Assembly: GCA_004000515.1 (NCBI GenBank)
Contig: CP034537.1
Coordinates: forward strand, 3,672,001 to 3,736,000
Length of the DNA: 64,000 nt
Source: Pseudomonas poae
GTDB taxonomy: Bacteria > Pseudomonadota > Gammaproteobacteria > Pseudomonadales > Pseudomonadaceae
Direction: 5' to 3'
The position numbers and the translations under genes were made by a program. The number at the start of each line of letters is the position of its first letter. Positions within the stretch are counted from its first letter, which is position 1. Positions 10,359-18,232 of this stretch are shown here, in pieces. The notes under the pieces are model-generated. The model ran no database searches, had not been told where the DNA came from, and worked only from the letters and a program-made list of their open reading frames with translations.

Positions 10359-11639
10359 TCAAAACCCCAGCTTATCCCGTAGGCCGTAATACCATGCCCC
10401 CAGTGCCGCAAACGGTGTGCGCAGCAGTTGCCCGCCTGGGAATGGGTAGTGCGGCAATCCGGCAAACGCATCAAAACGCTCTGCCTGGCCTCTCAATGCT
10501 TCCGCCAGTACCTTGCCTGCCAGGTGCGTGTACGTCACGCCATGGCCGCTGCAGCCTTGGGAGTAATAGATGTTGTCACCCAGGCGGCCGACTTGCGGCA
10601 AGCGCGATAGGGTCAGCAGGAAATTGCCGGTCCAGGCGTAGTCGATCTTCACGTCCTTGAGCTGCGGGAAGGCCTTGAGCATTTTCGGGCGGATGATCGC
10701 CTCGATATTTGCCGGGTCTCGCGCGCCGTACACCACGCCGCCGCCGAAGATCAGGCGCTTGTCGCTGGTGAGGCGGTAGTAGTCCAGCAGGTAGTTGCAG
10801 TCTTCTACGCAGTAATCCTGCGGTAGCAGCGTCTTCGCCAGCTCATCACCTAGGGGGGCGGTGGTGATCACTTGTGTGCCACACGGCATCGACTTGGCCG
10901 CCAACTCCGGCACCAGGTTACCGAGGTAAGCGTTGCCTGCAACAATGATGAACTTGGCCCTGACCTTGCCCTCGGCGGTATGCACCACCGGATTGGCGCC
11001 ACGTTCGATACGCACCGCGGCGGACTGTTCGTAGATTGTGCCGCCCAGGGATTCCACGGCCGCCGCTTCACCCAGTGCCAGGTTAAGCGGGTGGATATGC
11101 CCGCCGCTCATGTCCAGCAGGCCGCCGACATAGTTGTCACAGGCCACCACTTCGCGAATGCGGCGTTCGTCCAACAGTTCCAGCTGCGTATGGCCATAGC
11201 GCTCCCACAGGCGCTTCTGCGACTCCAGGTGGCCCATGTGCTTGCTATTGAGCGCGGCGAATACGCCGCCGTCCTTGAGGTCGCACTGGATCTGATACTT
11301 GGCGACTCGCTCGCGGATGATCTTGCCGCCTTCAAACGCCATGTCCCCCAGCAACTGCGCCTGCTTGGGACCGACACTACGCTCGATCACATCGATGTCG
11401 CGGCTGTAGCTGTTGACGATCTGCCCGCCGTTGCGGCCGGACGCGCCAAAGCCTACCTTTGCGGCTTCCAGTACGGTCACGCGAAAACCGTTCTCCAGCA
11501 GGAACAATGCGCTGGAAAGGCCGGTGTAGCCGGCACCAATCACACACATCAGTTTCGACCTCGCCTTGGAGTGCCGGACGAGGCGGCACCGAATTCGCGG
11601 AAGCGGCGTAATACGACTGGGGGTAGGGGTGTTCGCCAT
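10359..11639 (-). CDS. FAD-dependent amino/polyamine oxidoreductase (PuuB/OrdL-like)
   Basis: A DAO-fold flavoprotein of 426 residues. It has a Rossmann FAD motif (VIGAGYTGLSSALFLLENGF), GASGRNGGQIV, a central substrate domain, and a C-terminal FAD motif (YYSQGCSGHGVTYTHLAGK). The family (gamma-glutamylputrescine oxidase and related amine oxidases) oxidises primary or secondary amines to aldehydes with H2O2 release; the exact substrate is unproven. The open frame hides two compensating length errors. One C is lost near 11619-11628 and one GT unit is lost in the GTGTGTG repeat at ~11541-11547. Residues ~6-31 are therefore mistranslated; the alternate frame gives the expected PPRPALQGEVETDVC. 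Confidence 0.85.
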   Translation of the reverse strand: MANTPTPSRITPLPRIRCRLVRHSKARSKLMCVIGAGYTGLSSALFLLENGFRVTVLEAAKVGFGASGRNGGQIVNSYSRDIDVIERSVGPKQAQLLGDMAFEGGKIIRERVAKYQIQCDLKDGGVFAALNSKHMGHLESQKRLWERYGHTQLELLDERRIREVVACDNYVGGLLDMSGGHIHPLNLALGEAAAVESLGGTIYEQSAAVRIERGANPVVHTAEGKVRAKFIIVAGNAYLGNLVPELAAKSMPCGTQVITTAPLGDELAKTLLPQDYCVEDCNYLLDYYRLTSDKRLIFGGGVVYGARDPANIEAIIRPKMLKAFPQLKDVKIDYAWTGNFLLTLSRLPQVGRLGDNIYYSQGCSGHGVTYTHLAGKVLAEALRGQAERFDAFAGLPHYPFPGGQLLRTPFAALGAWYYGLRDKLGF

Positions 11640-11821
11640 CCTGGAACCTCTGTTTTATATTTTTACGAGTGCCCCGATCCTACCTGAGTTGAAAATTGCC
11701 TGCCAGCCACCCGAAAAACACGGGTGCACCCGCCACAAATAAAAAATTCGCATATTCATAGGGTTAGCTGCAAAAAGATGTTGACACCCCTTCGGAATTC
11801 CGTAGAATGCCGCCTCACAGC

Positions 11822-11898
11822 AGGCACGTAGCTCAGTTGGTTAGAGCACCACCTTGACATGGTGGGGGTCGTTGGTTCGAGTCCAATCGCGCCTACCA
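11822..11898 (+). tRNA. tRNA-Val (anticodon GAC)
   Basis: 77 nt including encoded CCA. The anticodon arm CCACC-TTGACAT-GGTGG carries GAC, and the T-arm is normal. The acceptor AGGCACG/CGCGCCT has an A-C opposition at pair 5:68. It is the landmark beside a decayed integrative element. Confidence 0.95.
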
Positions 11899-11927
11899 AA
11901 CAAAATCCGCTCTGCTGGGCGGTCTAG

Positions 11928-11957
11928 AAGGGCTCACCGAAAGGTGGGCCCTTTTTG
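11928..11957 (+). terminator. Terminator of tRNA-Val(GAC)
   Basis: The stem AGGGCTCACC / GGTGGGCCCT with a GAAA loop is followed by TTTTTG. The insertion sequence lies 8 bp further on and leaves it intact. Confidence 0.88.
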
Positions 11958-12017
11958 TTGTCTGTGTCTCGTCCTGAATAAGGTTTACACCTTCTGACCC
12001 AATCTCAGGAGGGCGTA

Positions 12018-12419
12018 ATGAATGCAGGAAAAAGGCGCAGTCAGCGTGATTACTCGCTGACCTTTAAATTGTCCGTCGTCGACCAGGTCGAAAAAGGCGA
12101 GTTGAGTTATAAAGAGGCTCAAGAGCGCTACGGCATTCAGGGCAAATCGACGGTATTGAACTGGTTACGCAGGCATGGTCGACAGAACTGGAGTCAAGGC
12201 GCGTCTATTCGTACCAAGAGATCCCTTTCCATGGATGAGCCAAACAAGCCGCTGACGCCCGAGCAGCGAATCAAAGAGCTTGAAGAGCAACTCGCTCAAG
12301 CCAACCAGAAAGCTCAGTTTTTCGAAGCTGTTGTTGATGTACTCAAGAACGACTTTGGTGTCTCTGTCGTAAAAAAGCGATCCGGCAAGTCCTCTCCCAA
12401 AGGAAAGTCCAAGACCTGA
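12018..12419 (+). CDS. IS3-family transposase OrfA (DNA-binding)
   Basis: 133 residues. The N-terminal helix-turn-helix (YSLTFKLSVVDQVEKGELSY, then KEAQERYGIQGKSTVLNWLRRHG) recognises the IS ends. A leucine-zipper-like helix follows (LTPEQRIKELEEQLAQANQKAQFFEAVVDVL) and mediates multimerisation. The start ATG 12018 is preceded by CAGGAGGGCG, a good ribosome-binding site. In this family OrfA alone represses transposition, and the -1 fusion OrfAB is the active enzyme. The slippery run lies 48 nt before its stop. Confidence 0.93.
   Translation: MNAGKRRSQRDYSLTFKLSVVDQVEKGELSYKEAQERYGIQGKSTVLNWLRRHGRQNWSQGASIRTKRSLSMDEPNKPLTPEQRIKELEEQLAQANQKAQFFEAVVDVLKNDFGVSVVKKRSGKSSPKGKSKT
12371..12377 (+). 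promoter_or_regulatory. A6G programmed -1 ribosomal frameshift site
   Basis: The heptamer A-AAA-AAG is in the correct phase of orfA (GTA AAA AAG). A -1 slip continues directly into A-I-R-Q-V-L-S-Q-R-K and then the orfB frame with no stop. It matches the standard IS3-family signal. Confidence 0.88.
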
Positions 12420-13240
12420 GTATCAGCCGGGCTTGCCAGTTCATCGGGATTTCCCGACAGGCGTATTACAAACGCATTCGAGCATGTAATGCCCGAGCCC
12501 TCCAGGCTCAGGAGGTGATGGTGTTCGTGCACGAAAAGCGCCTCAGACAACCTAGGCTCGGAACCCGAAAGCTTCATAACCTCATGCATAGCGAGCCCGA
12601 AGTCTCGGTAAAGGTCGGTCGAGACTGCCTTTTCGACATTTTGCGGGGTCGCCGAGAGTTGGTTCCTCGCAAGCGGGCCTATCACAAAACGACAAACAGT
12701 CATCATCGCTTTCACAGGCACCCCAACTTGCTGAAAGAAGGGCCTTCACAGGTAGTTGCTACGGCGCCAGAACAAGTTTGGGTAGCCGATATCACCTACT
12801 TACCGACTCAAGCGGGCGTGGCCTATCTGAGCTTGGTGACTGACGCCTACTCTCGGAAAATCGTGGGGCATCATGTTCACGAAAGCTTGCACACGGAGTC
12901 TGTGATTCAGGCATTCAGTAAAGCGCTCAAGTGCAGAACAACAGAACAAAACCTTGTTCATCACTCAGATCGAGGCATCCAATACTGCTCCGAGCTTTAT
13001 CAGCGGCTGCATGTAAAGCACGGTATCCGGTGTTCAATGACCGATGGTTACGACTGCTACCAAAACGCTTTGGCCGAACGAGTGAACGGGATTTTGAAAA
13101 CTGAGTTTCTCTTGCATCGGCCCAAAGATGCGGCTGAAGCCGCGCGAATGGTGGATCAATCGGTGCAGATCTATAACAGCGAGCGGCCACATCTATCGCT
13201 GAAATACAAAACGCCCGATGCGGTGCATCGGGCGTTTTGA
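12377..13240 (+). CDS. IS3-family transposase OrfB, DDE integrase core
   Basis: Read in the -1 frame from the slippery site. The order is SISRACQFIGISRQAYYKRI (HTH_21 segment) and the retroviral-integrase core with its DDE triad: first Asp in QVWVADITYLP, second in LVHHSDRGIQYCS, Glu in NALAERVNGILKTEF. The end is YNSERPHLSLKYKTPDAVHR. All catalytic residues and the usual spacing are present. No independent strong start is visible upstream of GTG 12515, so expression as OrfAB by frameshifting is likely. The last codons lie in a perfect palindrome (ACGCCCGATGC/GCATCGGGCGT) that may act as the IS terminator. Confidence 0.93.
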   Translation, partial: AIRQVLSQRKVQDLSISRACQFIGISRQAYYKRIRACNARALQAQEVMVFVHEKRLRQPRLGTRKLHNLMHSEPEVSVKVGRDCLFDILRGRRELVPRKRAYHKTTNSHHRFHRHPNLLKEGPSQVVATAPEQVWVADITYLPTQAGVAYLSLVTDAYSRKIVGHHVHESLHTESVIQAFSKALKCRTTEQNLVHHSDRGIQYCSELYQRLHVKHGIRCSMTDGYDCYQNALAERVNGILKTEFLLHRPKDAAEAARMVDQSVQIYNSERPHLSLKYKTPDAVHRAF

Positions 13241-13311
13241 GGCTGAAATAGGTGTAAACCTATTTCAGGACTGGACACTGCAATTTGCAAAACTTTTGCA
13301 AAACTCCCACC

Positions 13312-13476
13312 TCAGAACGCCAATTCGGCGCCCACCTCCATGTACTCGATCTTCTTTTCGTCGTGCCCTTCCTGATAGTGCTTCGTCACCTTCTCGTCCG
13401 CGTGCCCCATGAGTACCTGAATGTCCTCCCTCCGATGCAGGCAGGGCAAGCCTAGCCGAATCGCACGCATCAGCCG
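13312..13476 (-). pseudogene. Tyrosine integrase C-terminal remnant (tRNA-Val side)
   Basis: The last ~45 codons of a phage-type integrase survive: REDIQVLMGHADEKVTKHYQ, then EGHDEKKIEYMEVGAELAF. This includes the GH-x-TxxxY motif with the nucleophilic Tyr. No catalytic domain is recognisable upstream; the frame degenerates around 13450-13480. Its 3' end points towards tRNA-Val(GAC) and the IS separates the two. This fits an element that integrated at the tRNA and later lost most of its DNA. Confidence 0.75.
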
Positions 13477-13574
13477 GATCGGCGTCCCGATAGAGGCGGG
13501 GAGGGTGTGTGTTAACCTGCAAGGCTTTAGCCCGCTGCTTGTGGGCCTCAGCATCTATAAATAAGGAGCTTTGA

Positions 13575-13910
13575 ATGTCGGTAGTAAGGAATTTTAGGCT
13601 GTCACTATGTTTGGTAGGCATTTGCTTCGCGGCGAGCTCTTTCGCAAATGAGGCTGAAGAGCTGCATCAAACCGCGTTAACTGCTATCGCGATGGAACAA
13701 GCTTGCAACAAATCAAACCCGGGAATGAACGCGAGCATCGAAAACGCATTCGCCAACGACCCATCGATGGAGTCAATAAAGCCTGAGGTCAGAAAAGTGC
13801 AAGCAGACCCTGCTCATGCCGCCGAAGTAGCAAATATGGTGAGCACCCTAAGCACGCCACCTTTCCTGGCGCTTCAAAAAGATCTGTGTGGTGTTTACGC
13901 CCCCAAATAA
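13575..13910 (+). CDS. Small secreted/periplasmic protein of unknown function
   Basis: 111 residues. A Sec signal peptide (MSVVRNFRLSLCLVGICFAA, then SSFA|NEAEE) is followed by a helical mature part with two Cys (residues ~49 and ~106) that could form a disulfide. I do not recognise a family. It is preceded by AAGGAGCTTTGA, a good ribosome-binding site, so translation is plausible. It lies in the decayed element region between the integrase tail and a VOC gene, and is probably element cargo. About 270 bp downstream to 14183 hold only a terminator for the opposite strand. Confidence 0.65.
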   Translation: MSVVRNFRLSLCLVGICFAASSFANEAEELHQTALTAIAMEQACNKSNPGMNASIENAFANDPSMESIKPEVRKVQADPAHAAEVANMVSTLSTPPFLALQKDLCGVYAPK

Positions 13911-14135
13911 ATTCACGCCGAATACCTTGCTCTGCGGCTCTTGCGAGGTATGCAGTAATGCTCCGTAGAGCAGTGTTTTCACATCAGCTTTTGTGATCAG
14001 ACATCCTGAGACTGTCTCGGCCCGCCGGTGCCCCGGTAGTTATTGGCAGGCTGTAGCGACAGTTCAACTCAGGACATTCCGTCCGGCGCACCCTACGCAC
14101 CTGAGCTATTTGCCTGAAGTGTTTGCGCAAACACG

Positions 14136-14160
14136 AAAAAAGCCCGCGGTTGGCGGGCTT
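14136..14160 (-). terminator. Terminator of the VOC-family gene
   Basis: Read on the minus strand: the stem AGCCCGC / GCGGGCT with a CAACC-type loop is followed by a run of six T. It lies 24 bp past the stop of the gene at 14184-14594. Confidence 0.85.
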
Positions 14161-14183
14161 GAAGCGAGTAATGTCAGTCGCGC

Positions 14184-14594
14184 TTACGCAGGCAAGTGCA
14201 CATCGCCACGATGAACTATGTGCACTTTATTGCCGTCCGGATCACGCAGGTAGGCGCCATAATAGCCGTGCCCATAATGCAGGCGCGGCCCTGGTTCACC
14301 TGCATCAACACCCCCAGCAAGAAGGCCTGCGGTATAGGCTGCATCGACAGATTCCGAATGTGGCGCGGCGAAAGCCACCATGCTGCCATTTCCCGCGACG
14401 GCCTCTTTGAGATCGTAAGGGCAGTAAACATAAAAGCGAGGAAGTGGGCTGTTCGGGGTAACCCAGCATGCAGCAAGCGGCCCTCCATCAGGTGTTACAG
14501 CCCGACGGCACAGTCCCAGAGGGATCAGCACCGCATCATAGAAGGTAACGGCCTTATCAAGATCGTTTGTCCCAACGGTTACGTGACTGAACAT
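14184..14594 (-). CDS. VOC-family (glyoxalase/dioxygenase-like) protein
   Basis: 136 residues with the paired beta-alpha-beta-beta-beta modules of the vicinal oxygen chelate fold. It opens MFSHVTVGTNDLDKAVTFYDAVL and ends GAYLRDPDGNKVHIVHRGD, the classical C-terminal metal-site Glu/His region. His4 and the motif around YLRDPDGNKVHIVH are plausible metal ligands. Substrates of this superfamily range from methylglyoxal to fosfomycin and cannot be inferred here. The frame is intact and it has its own terminator. Confidence 0.85.
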   Translation of the reverse strand: MFSHVTVGTNDLDKAVTFYDAVLIPLGLCRRAVTPDGGPLAACWVTPNSPLPRFYVYCPYDLKEAVAGNGSMVAFAAPHSESVDAAYTAGLLAGGVDAGEPGPRLHYGHGYYGAYLRDPDGNKVHIVHRGDVHLPA

Positions 14595-14710
14595 CCTGTA
14601 TTCCTACTTACGAAGGCGAGGCGTTATCGTGTCATTTTGAAGGTGGGCGTGTATAGCGGTCGTCGGGTAAGTCGGCGAGGGGGAGTTTCGGCACTCCAAA
14701 TCGCAGACAA

Positions 14711-14742
14711 AGAAAAAACCCGCGATGGGGGGTAGCGGGTTT
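14711..14742 (-). terminator. Putative terminator-like hairpin
   Basis: ACCCGC and GCGGGT flank an 11-nt GC-rich loop. Read on the minus strand a T run follows. No intact gene ends next to it, so it may be left over from a deleted gene of the element. Confidence 0.45.
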
Positions 14743-14861
14743 AAAGGGATATTCTCTAGGAGCTGGGGTAACCATAAGCTCCCCGGATGTGAAAGGGATG
14801 TGAAAGATTGCGTTCAGTAGGACGTCGCGGTCGCCTTGGCGAGTTGCATATCTGACAACCG

Positions 14862-15130
14862 CAAAGGGTATCTACCTCGATAGCACGCCTCTGCAGGACC
14901 CTCAGGGCAACATGAATTTTCGAACGTGAAGTGGGAGTGGCGCACTCGCGCAATCGATCAGTCCTACATTCAGGGCATTCCGCTGGTAGAGAACGAAACA
15001 ACCCTCAGCGCGGAGTTGCGCAGCGGCATACGTGGGTGCGGGCGATCACTAACACGTAGCTCTCGGCTGTGCGTGTACGCTTTGCTTGGCCGGCGCTCCA
15101 ATCCGTGGCCTCCGGCGGCTTTGTCGTCTT
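14862..15130 (+). pseudogene. Remnant of phage tail-tip/host-specificity protein J
   Basis: Three consecutive segments, in more than one frame, read like lambda-J proteins: GIYLDSTPLQDPQGNMNF, then VKWEWRTRAIDQSYIQGIPL followed by VENETTLSAELRSG, then WVRAITNT-stop-LSAVRVRFAWPALQSV. The stop is a TAG where J homologues have Gln (CAG). Both frame changes and a nonsense codon are present and the rest of the gene is gone, so this is true decay, not only sequence error. It shows that a lambdoid or Mu-like tailed prophage once occupied this tRNA-Val locus. Confidence 0.7.
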
Positions 15131-15221
15131 GGATTTTTCCTACGGAAATATCTGCGTATTTCTAAAGTATCCATCTGCCAGGCCGATGCAGTGGGTACTT
15201 TCTCGCCATCGGACAACTGGC

Positions 15222-15692
15222 ATGCTTATCAACACTAGCGGTCTCGCCTCCCTACCAAGTCTTGCAAGCGTTGCCAGCCCGACAGATGCCACGAGCAGCA
15301 ATAGCTCAGCCAAGGCCAGTACGAGCAGCACTGGCGGCCTGACTGTCGACATGAAAGCAGGTTCGCAAAGTGCTGCTGGTGCAGGCGGCACTGGGACTGC
15401 TGCATCGAGCTCGGATGATTCCGACACGGTCAAAGAGTTGAAGAAGCAGATCGAGCAGTTGCAAAAGCAGCTTCAAGAGCAACAACAGGCCTTGCAAGAC
15501 GTACAGTCCAGCAACCAGAGTGAAGATGCTAAAGCAGCAGCCATTGCCGCGGCACAAACACAGATTGCGGCGACTGCAGCGGCTTTGCAGACGGCGACTT
15601 CCGCGCTGCTGCAAGCCCTCACTCAGGAGGGGGGGCAGTACGTCGGGTTCAATGGTCAGCACCACGGCCTGAGTGCACGGCGAGTGTGCTGA
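15222..15692 (+). CDS. FlxA-like coiled-coil protein
   Basis: About 156 residues from ATG 15222 (MLINTSGLASLPSL). A Ser/Ala/Thr-rich N-terminus is followed by a long coiled coil, VKELKKQIEQLQKQLQEQQQ, and an Ala/Gln helical segment. This composition resembles FlxA-like proteins of pseudomonads; the function is unknown. The tail after QEGGQYVGFNGQHH looks unusual (SARRVC), so a length error near the G7 run at 15629-15635 is possible. It sits directly after the J remnant, where prophage accessory genes are common. Confidence 0.55.
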   Translation: MLINTSGLASLPSLASVASPTDATSSNSSAKASTSSTGGLTVDMKAGSQSAAGAGGTGTAASSSDDSDTVKELKKQIEQLQKQLQEQQQALQDVQSSNQSEDAKAAAIAAAQTQIAATAAALQTATSALLQALTQEGGQYVGFNGQHHGLSARRVC

Positions 15693-15697
15693 TGTGT

Positions 15698-17125
15698 TCA
15701 AGCGCGCGTCAGCACACTTTCACCCGCACCTGTCGGCAGCCGATATACATCCACCAGCGCCAATATCCCCAGTAGCGCTACTCCGATAAACGCGACTCGA
15801 AAATCCCCAGCCTGGGCATGCACCTCATGCCCCTGCACCGTCATGGATGCACGCAGCAAGAGCGCCGCGACTGTCACGCCCATTCCCATGGCCAGTTGGA
15901 ACGACATGCTGAACAGTGCTGAAGCCTCGCTCATGCGTGCCTTGGGTACGTCCGCAAAGCCAATCGAGTTGTAGCAAGTGAACTGCATCGAGCGTGACAA
16001 GCCGCCCACGAACAGTACCGCCGCAATCAGGGCAAACGGTGTCTGCGCGGTGAAAAGCGCGCAGGCTGCGATCGACACCACGCCGATCACCCCATTCACC
16101 AGCAGCACCTTGCGAAAACCGTAGCGCTGCATGATGGCTGTGGTGAAGGGTTTCATCGCCAGGTTGCCGGCGAATACTGCCAGCACCAACAATCCTGCAT
16201 CCACGGGTGATAAGCCAAAGGCGACTTGAAACAGCAGCGGTAGCAGGAACGGCAGTGCGCTGATGGCCAAGCGGAACAGTGAGCCGCCGTAGATGCTAAC
16301 CCTAAAGGTATTGATCGACAGGGTTTCCAGCGGCAGCAATGGGTCGGTGTAGTGTCGACAGTGATGCACGGCCCACACCGCCAGTAATATCCCTGCTGCC
16401 ACCAGCCCTATACCTGGGATGAGCATTTCACCGGACTGGCTGCCCAACCACTCAAGGCCGCCAAGCAGTGCCACGCAGGCGCCCGCCAGCAGTACAAAAC
16501 CTTTTGCGTCGAACTTGCGCACACTCGCTTCGCGGCCTTCAGGAACCAGCCAAAGCGCAGCGGCCAATGCCAGCGCGCCGAGCGGCAGGTTCACATAGAA
16601 GATCCAGGGCCATGATGCATGGGTCACGATCAACCCACCAGCCAATGGCCCAAGGATCGGCGCCACCAGGCCTGGCCAGGTGATGATTGCGATCATCTTT
16701 ACCAAGTCTTTTTTATCGGTATTGCGCAGTACCGCCAGCCGCCCTACAGGCACCATCAACGCGCCGCCTATGCCTTGCAGGACGCGGGCGAAGACGAACA
16801 TCTCAAGACTCTGGCTCAGCCCGCAGAGCAGCGAGGCGAGGGTGAACACGATGATCGCGCCGGCAAAGACCCTGCGCGCGCCAAAGCGGTCGGCGATCCA
16901 GCTGGAGAGGGGTATGAAGATCGCTACGGCGAGGATGTAGGCGGTGATACCGATGTTCATGTCGACCGGCGTCACGCCGAAGGCCGCGGCCATGGTCGGC
17001 AACGCTGTGGCGATGACTGTGGCGTCCAGGTTCTCCATGAAGAAAGTGACGGCGACGACCAAGGCAATCAGGCGAGTTTGTACGCTCAGGGTGGTATCGG
17101 AAACAGGTGGGGTGGGAGAAGTCAC
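15698..17125 (-). CDS. DHA2-type MFS multidrug efflux transporter
   Basis: 475 residues with ~14 hydrophobic segments. Signatures are FFMENLDATVIATALPTMAA (DHA2 motif D1), SSWIADRFGARRVFAGAI (motif A), ARVLQGIGGALMVPVGRLAV (motif B) and PGLVAPILGPLAGG (motif C, antiporter). These define proton-drug antiporters of the MdtD/EmrB type. There is no adjacent membrane-fusion partner or regulator, so it probably works alone in the inner membrane. The drug range cannot be told from sequence. The frame is intact. Confidence 0.9.
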   Translation of the reverse strand: MTSPTPPVSDTTLSVQTRLIALVVAVTFFMENLDATVIATALPTMAAAFGVTPVDMNIGITAYILAVAIFIPLSSWIADRFGARRVFAGAIIVFTLASLLCGLSQSLEMFVFARVLQGIGGALMVPVGRLAVLRNTDKKDLVKMIAIITWPGLVAPILGPLAGGLIVTHASWPWIFYVNLPLGALALAAALWLVPEGREASVRKFDAKGFVLLAGACVALLGGLEWLGSQSGEMLIPGIGLVAAGILLAVWAVHHCRHYTDPLLPLETLSINTFRVSIYGGSLFRLAISALPFLLPLLFQVAFGLSPVDAGLLVLAVFAGNLAMKPFTTAIMQRYGFRKVLLVNGVIGVVSIAACALFTAQTPFALIAAVLFVGGLSRSMQFTCYNSIGFADVPKARMSEASALFSMSFQLAMGMGVTVAALLLRASMTVQGHEVHAQAGDFRVAFIGVALLGILALVDVYRLPTGAGESVLTRA

Positions 17126-17173
17126 CGGTGCAGCCCCTTGTTCAGTAAAGGTTGGCCATGGCCGGCGTGCGTT

Positions 17174-17359
17174 CTAACCAGCGCTTCCATACCAGGCTTG
17201 AAGCAGCATAAGTTCAACCACCGCCACCAACAGCAAAAACATCACGAATCCGAGTGAAAACACGCGTTTTCGCCGTGGTGGGGTGTAGTAGGTGCTGAGA
17301 TCGAGCAGGTTGAACACCAGGCCAATCAGTTTCCAGATGAACTCAAGAAATTCGCTCAA
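17174..17359 (-). CDS. Small membrane protein, unknown function
   Basis: 61 residues. It has an amphipathic N-terminus (MSEFLEFIWKLIGLVFNLLD), a basic YTPPRRKRV loop and one strong transmembrane helix (FSLGFVMFLLLVAVVELMLL). It has the look of a real small inner-membrane protein. It lies 8 bp downstream of the DUF4410 lipoprotein stop on the same strand, so the two are likely cotranscribed. Confidence 0.6.
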   Translation of the reverse strand: MSEFLEFIWKLIGLVFNLLDLSTYYTPPRRKRVFSLGFVMFLLLVAVVELMLLQAWYGSAG

Positions 17360-17367
17360 GGGTTTTT

Positions 17368-17913
17368 TTACTTAGCGTTGGCACTTTTGATGTCGCTGAT
17401 CATCTGTTTGGCAATGGCCTGAACCTGTTTTTGCGTCATGGCAGACGCAACGCCCTCCCAAGCCGACGACGACGTATCGTAGGTCCGCGAGCCGATTGGC
17501 GTACCGGATTTCAGGTCGGAATAGTCGGCACGGGAAAATACCCAGGCATTACCTACCAGCGCACCGGCGACGTAGCGCGAGCCCGGTTCTATGTAGCGGA
17601 ACTTGCTGACGTTGATATTGATGCCCACACCGTCTTGACCAGTTGGGGGTCACCGAAGGGCTTTCTGTGACATTGAATCCAGCCTGTCGAGCTTCGACTT
17701 GAAGTGCGTTATTCCAATCGCGCTTGAGCAGGTTCCAGTCCGGGTTCTGCTCGACCTGGCCTTCGCCCTTGATGCTGACCACCAGGTTCTGCTTGGCGGA
17801 TTCCGGGATCGCCAGTGCGGCGCTGCCACCGCTTTTGACCTTGGCAGCGCAGCCGCCCAGCATGGACAGGGCGACGGCGCAGGAGAGGGCGATCAAGACC
17901 TTTTGGTTTTCAT
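17368..17913 (-). CDS. DUF4410-type lipoprotein, two frameshifts
   Basis: Starting at ATG 17913, a missing A (AAAA for AAAAA at 17907-17910) hides the signal sequence MKNQKVLIALSCAVALSMLGGCAAK, with a lipobox LGGC. A second loss near 17641-17650 splits the domain before GVGININVSKFRYIEPGSRY. The C-terminal half shows VGNAWVFSRADYSDLKSGTP and SSAWEGVASAMTQKQVQAI, typical of DUF4410. The total is ~181 residues. It is probably an outer-membrane or periplasmic lipoprotein of unknown function. The upstream gap to 18232 (~320 bp) holds no gene I can support. Confidence 0.75.
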
Positions 17914-18232
17914 TGAATTTCCATATCTACAACAGTGGTGAGAGAGGCGTGAGCCCAGTAAGAGGGCGGCGATACGATGCGTGAATCCCTCGCGGTCTGT
18001 CCACATCTTGTTACGTGTTGGCGTCAATCACCCACAAGAATTATTGGTTTGCAGCAACAATTTTTCTTGTTGGACACCTCTCGCCCCAGGCAGCAAAGTT
18101 GCCGCCACTGACGCTCGACCTTCCGGGTCAACAATAAAAAACCGAGCCGACTGCACGCCACTTTCCTGCTGTGAACCCTTTGTTCACATCCTGCTTTCAT
18201 GGCGCCGCAGCGCATTTAAGGACCTTACCGCC

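Larger units (their letters stand above)
11965..13277 (+). mobile_element. Complete IS3-family insertion sequence with 3-bp target duplication
   Basis: The element is 1313 bp. Terminal inverted repeats of 27 bp are IRL 11965-11991 (TGTCTCGTCCTGAATAAGG...) and IRR 13251-13277, whose complement starts TGTCCAGTCCTGAAATAGG; they share 23 of 27 bases. The flanks carry a direct CTG repeat (11962-11964 and 13278-13280), a 3-bp target duplication typical of IS3-family transposition. Inside are orfA and orfB in -1 relation with an A-AAA-AAG slippery site, so it looks functional. It inserted between the tRNA-Val terminator and an old integrase remnant. Confidence 0.95.

Noticed and set aside
14756..15001. 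81-codon minus-strand frame
   Set aside because: It overlaps the J remnant on the other strand and has no ribosome-binding site or motif.
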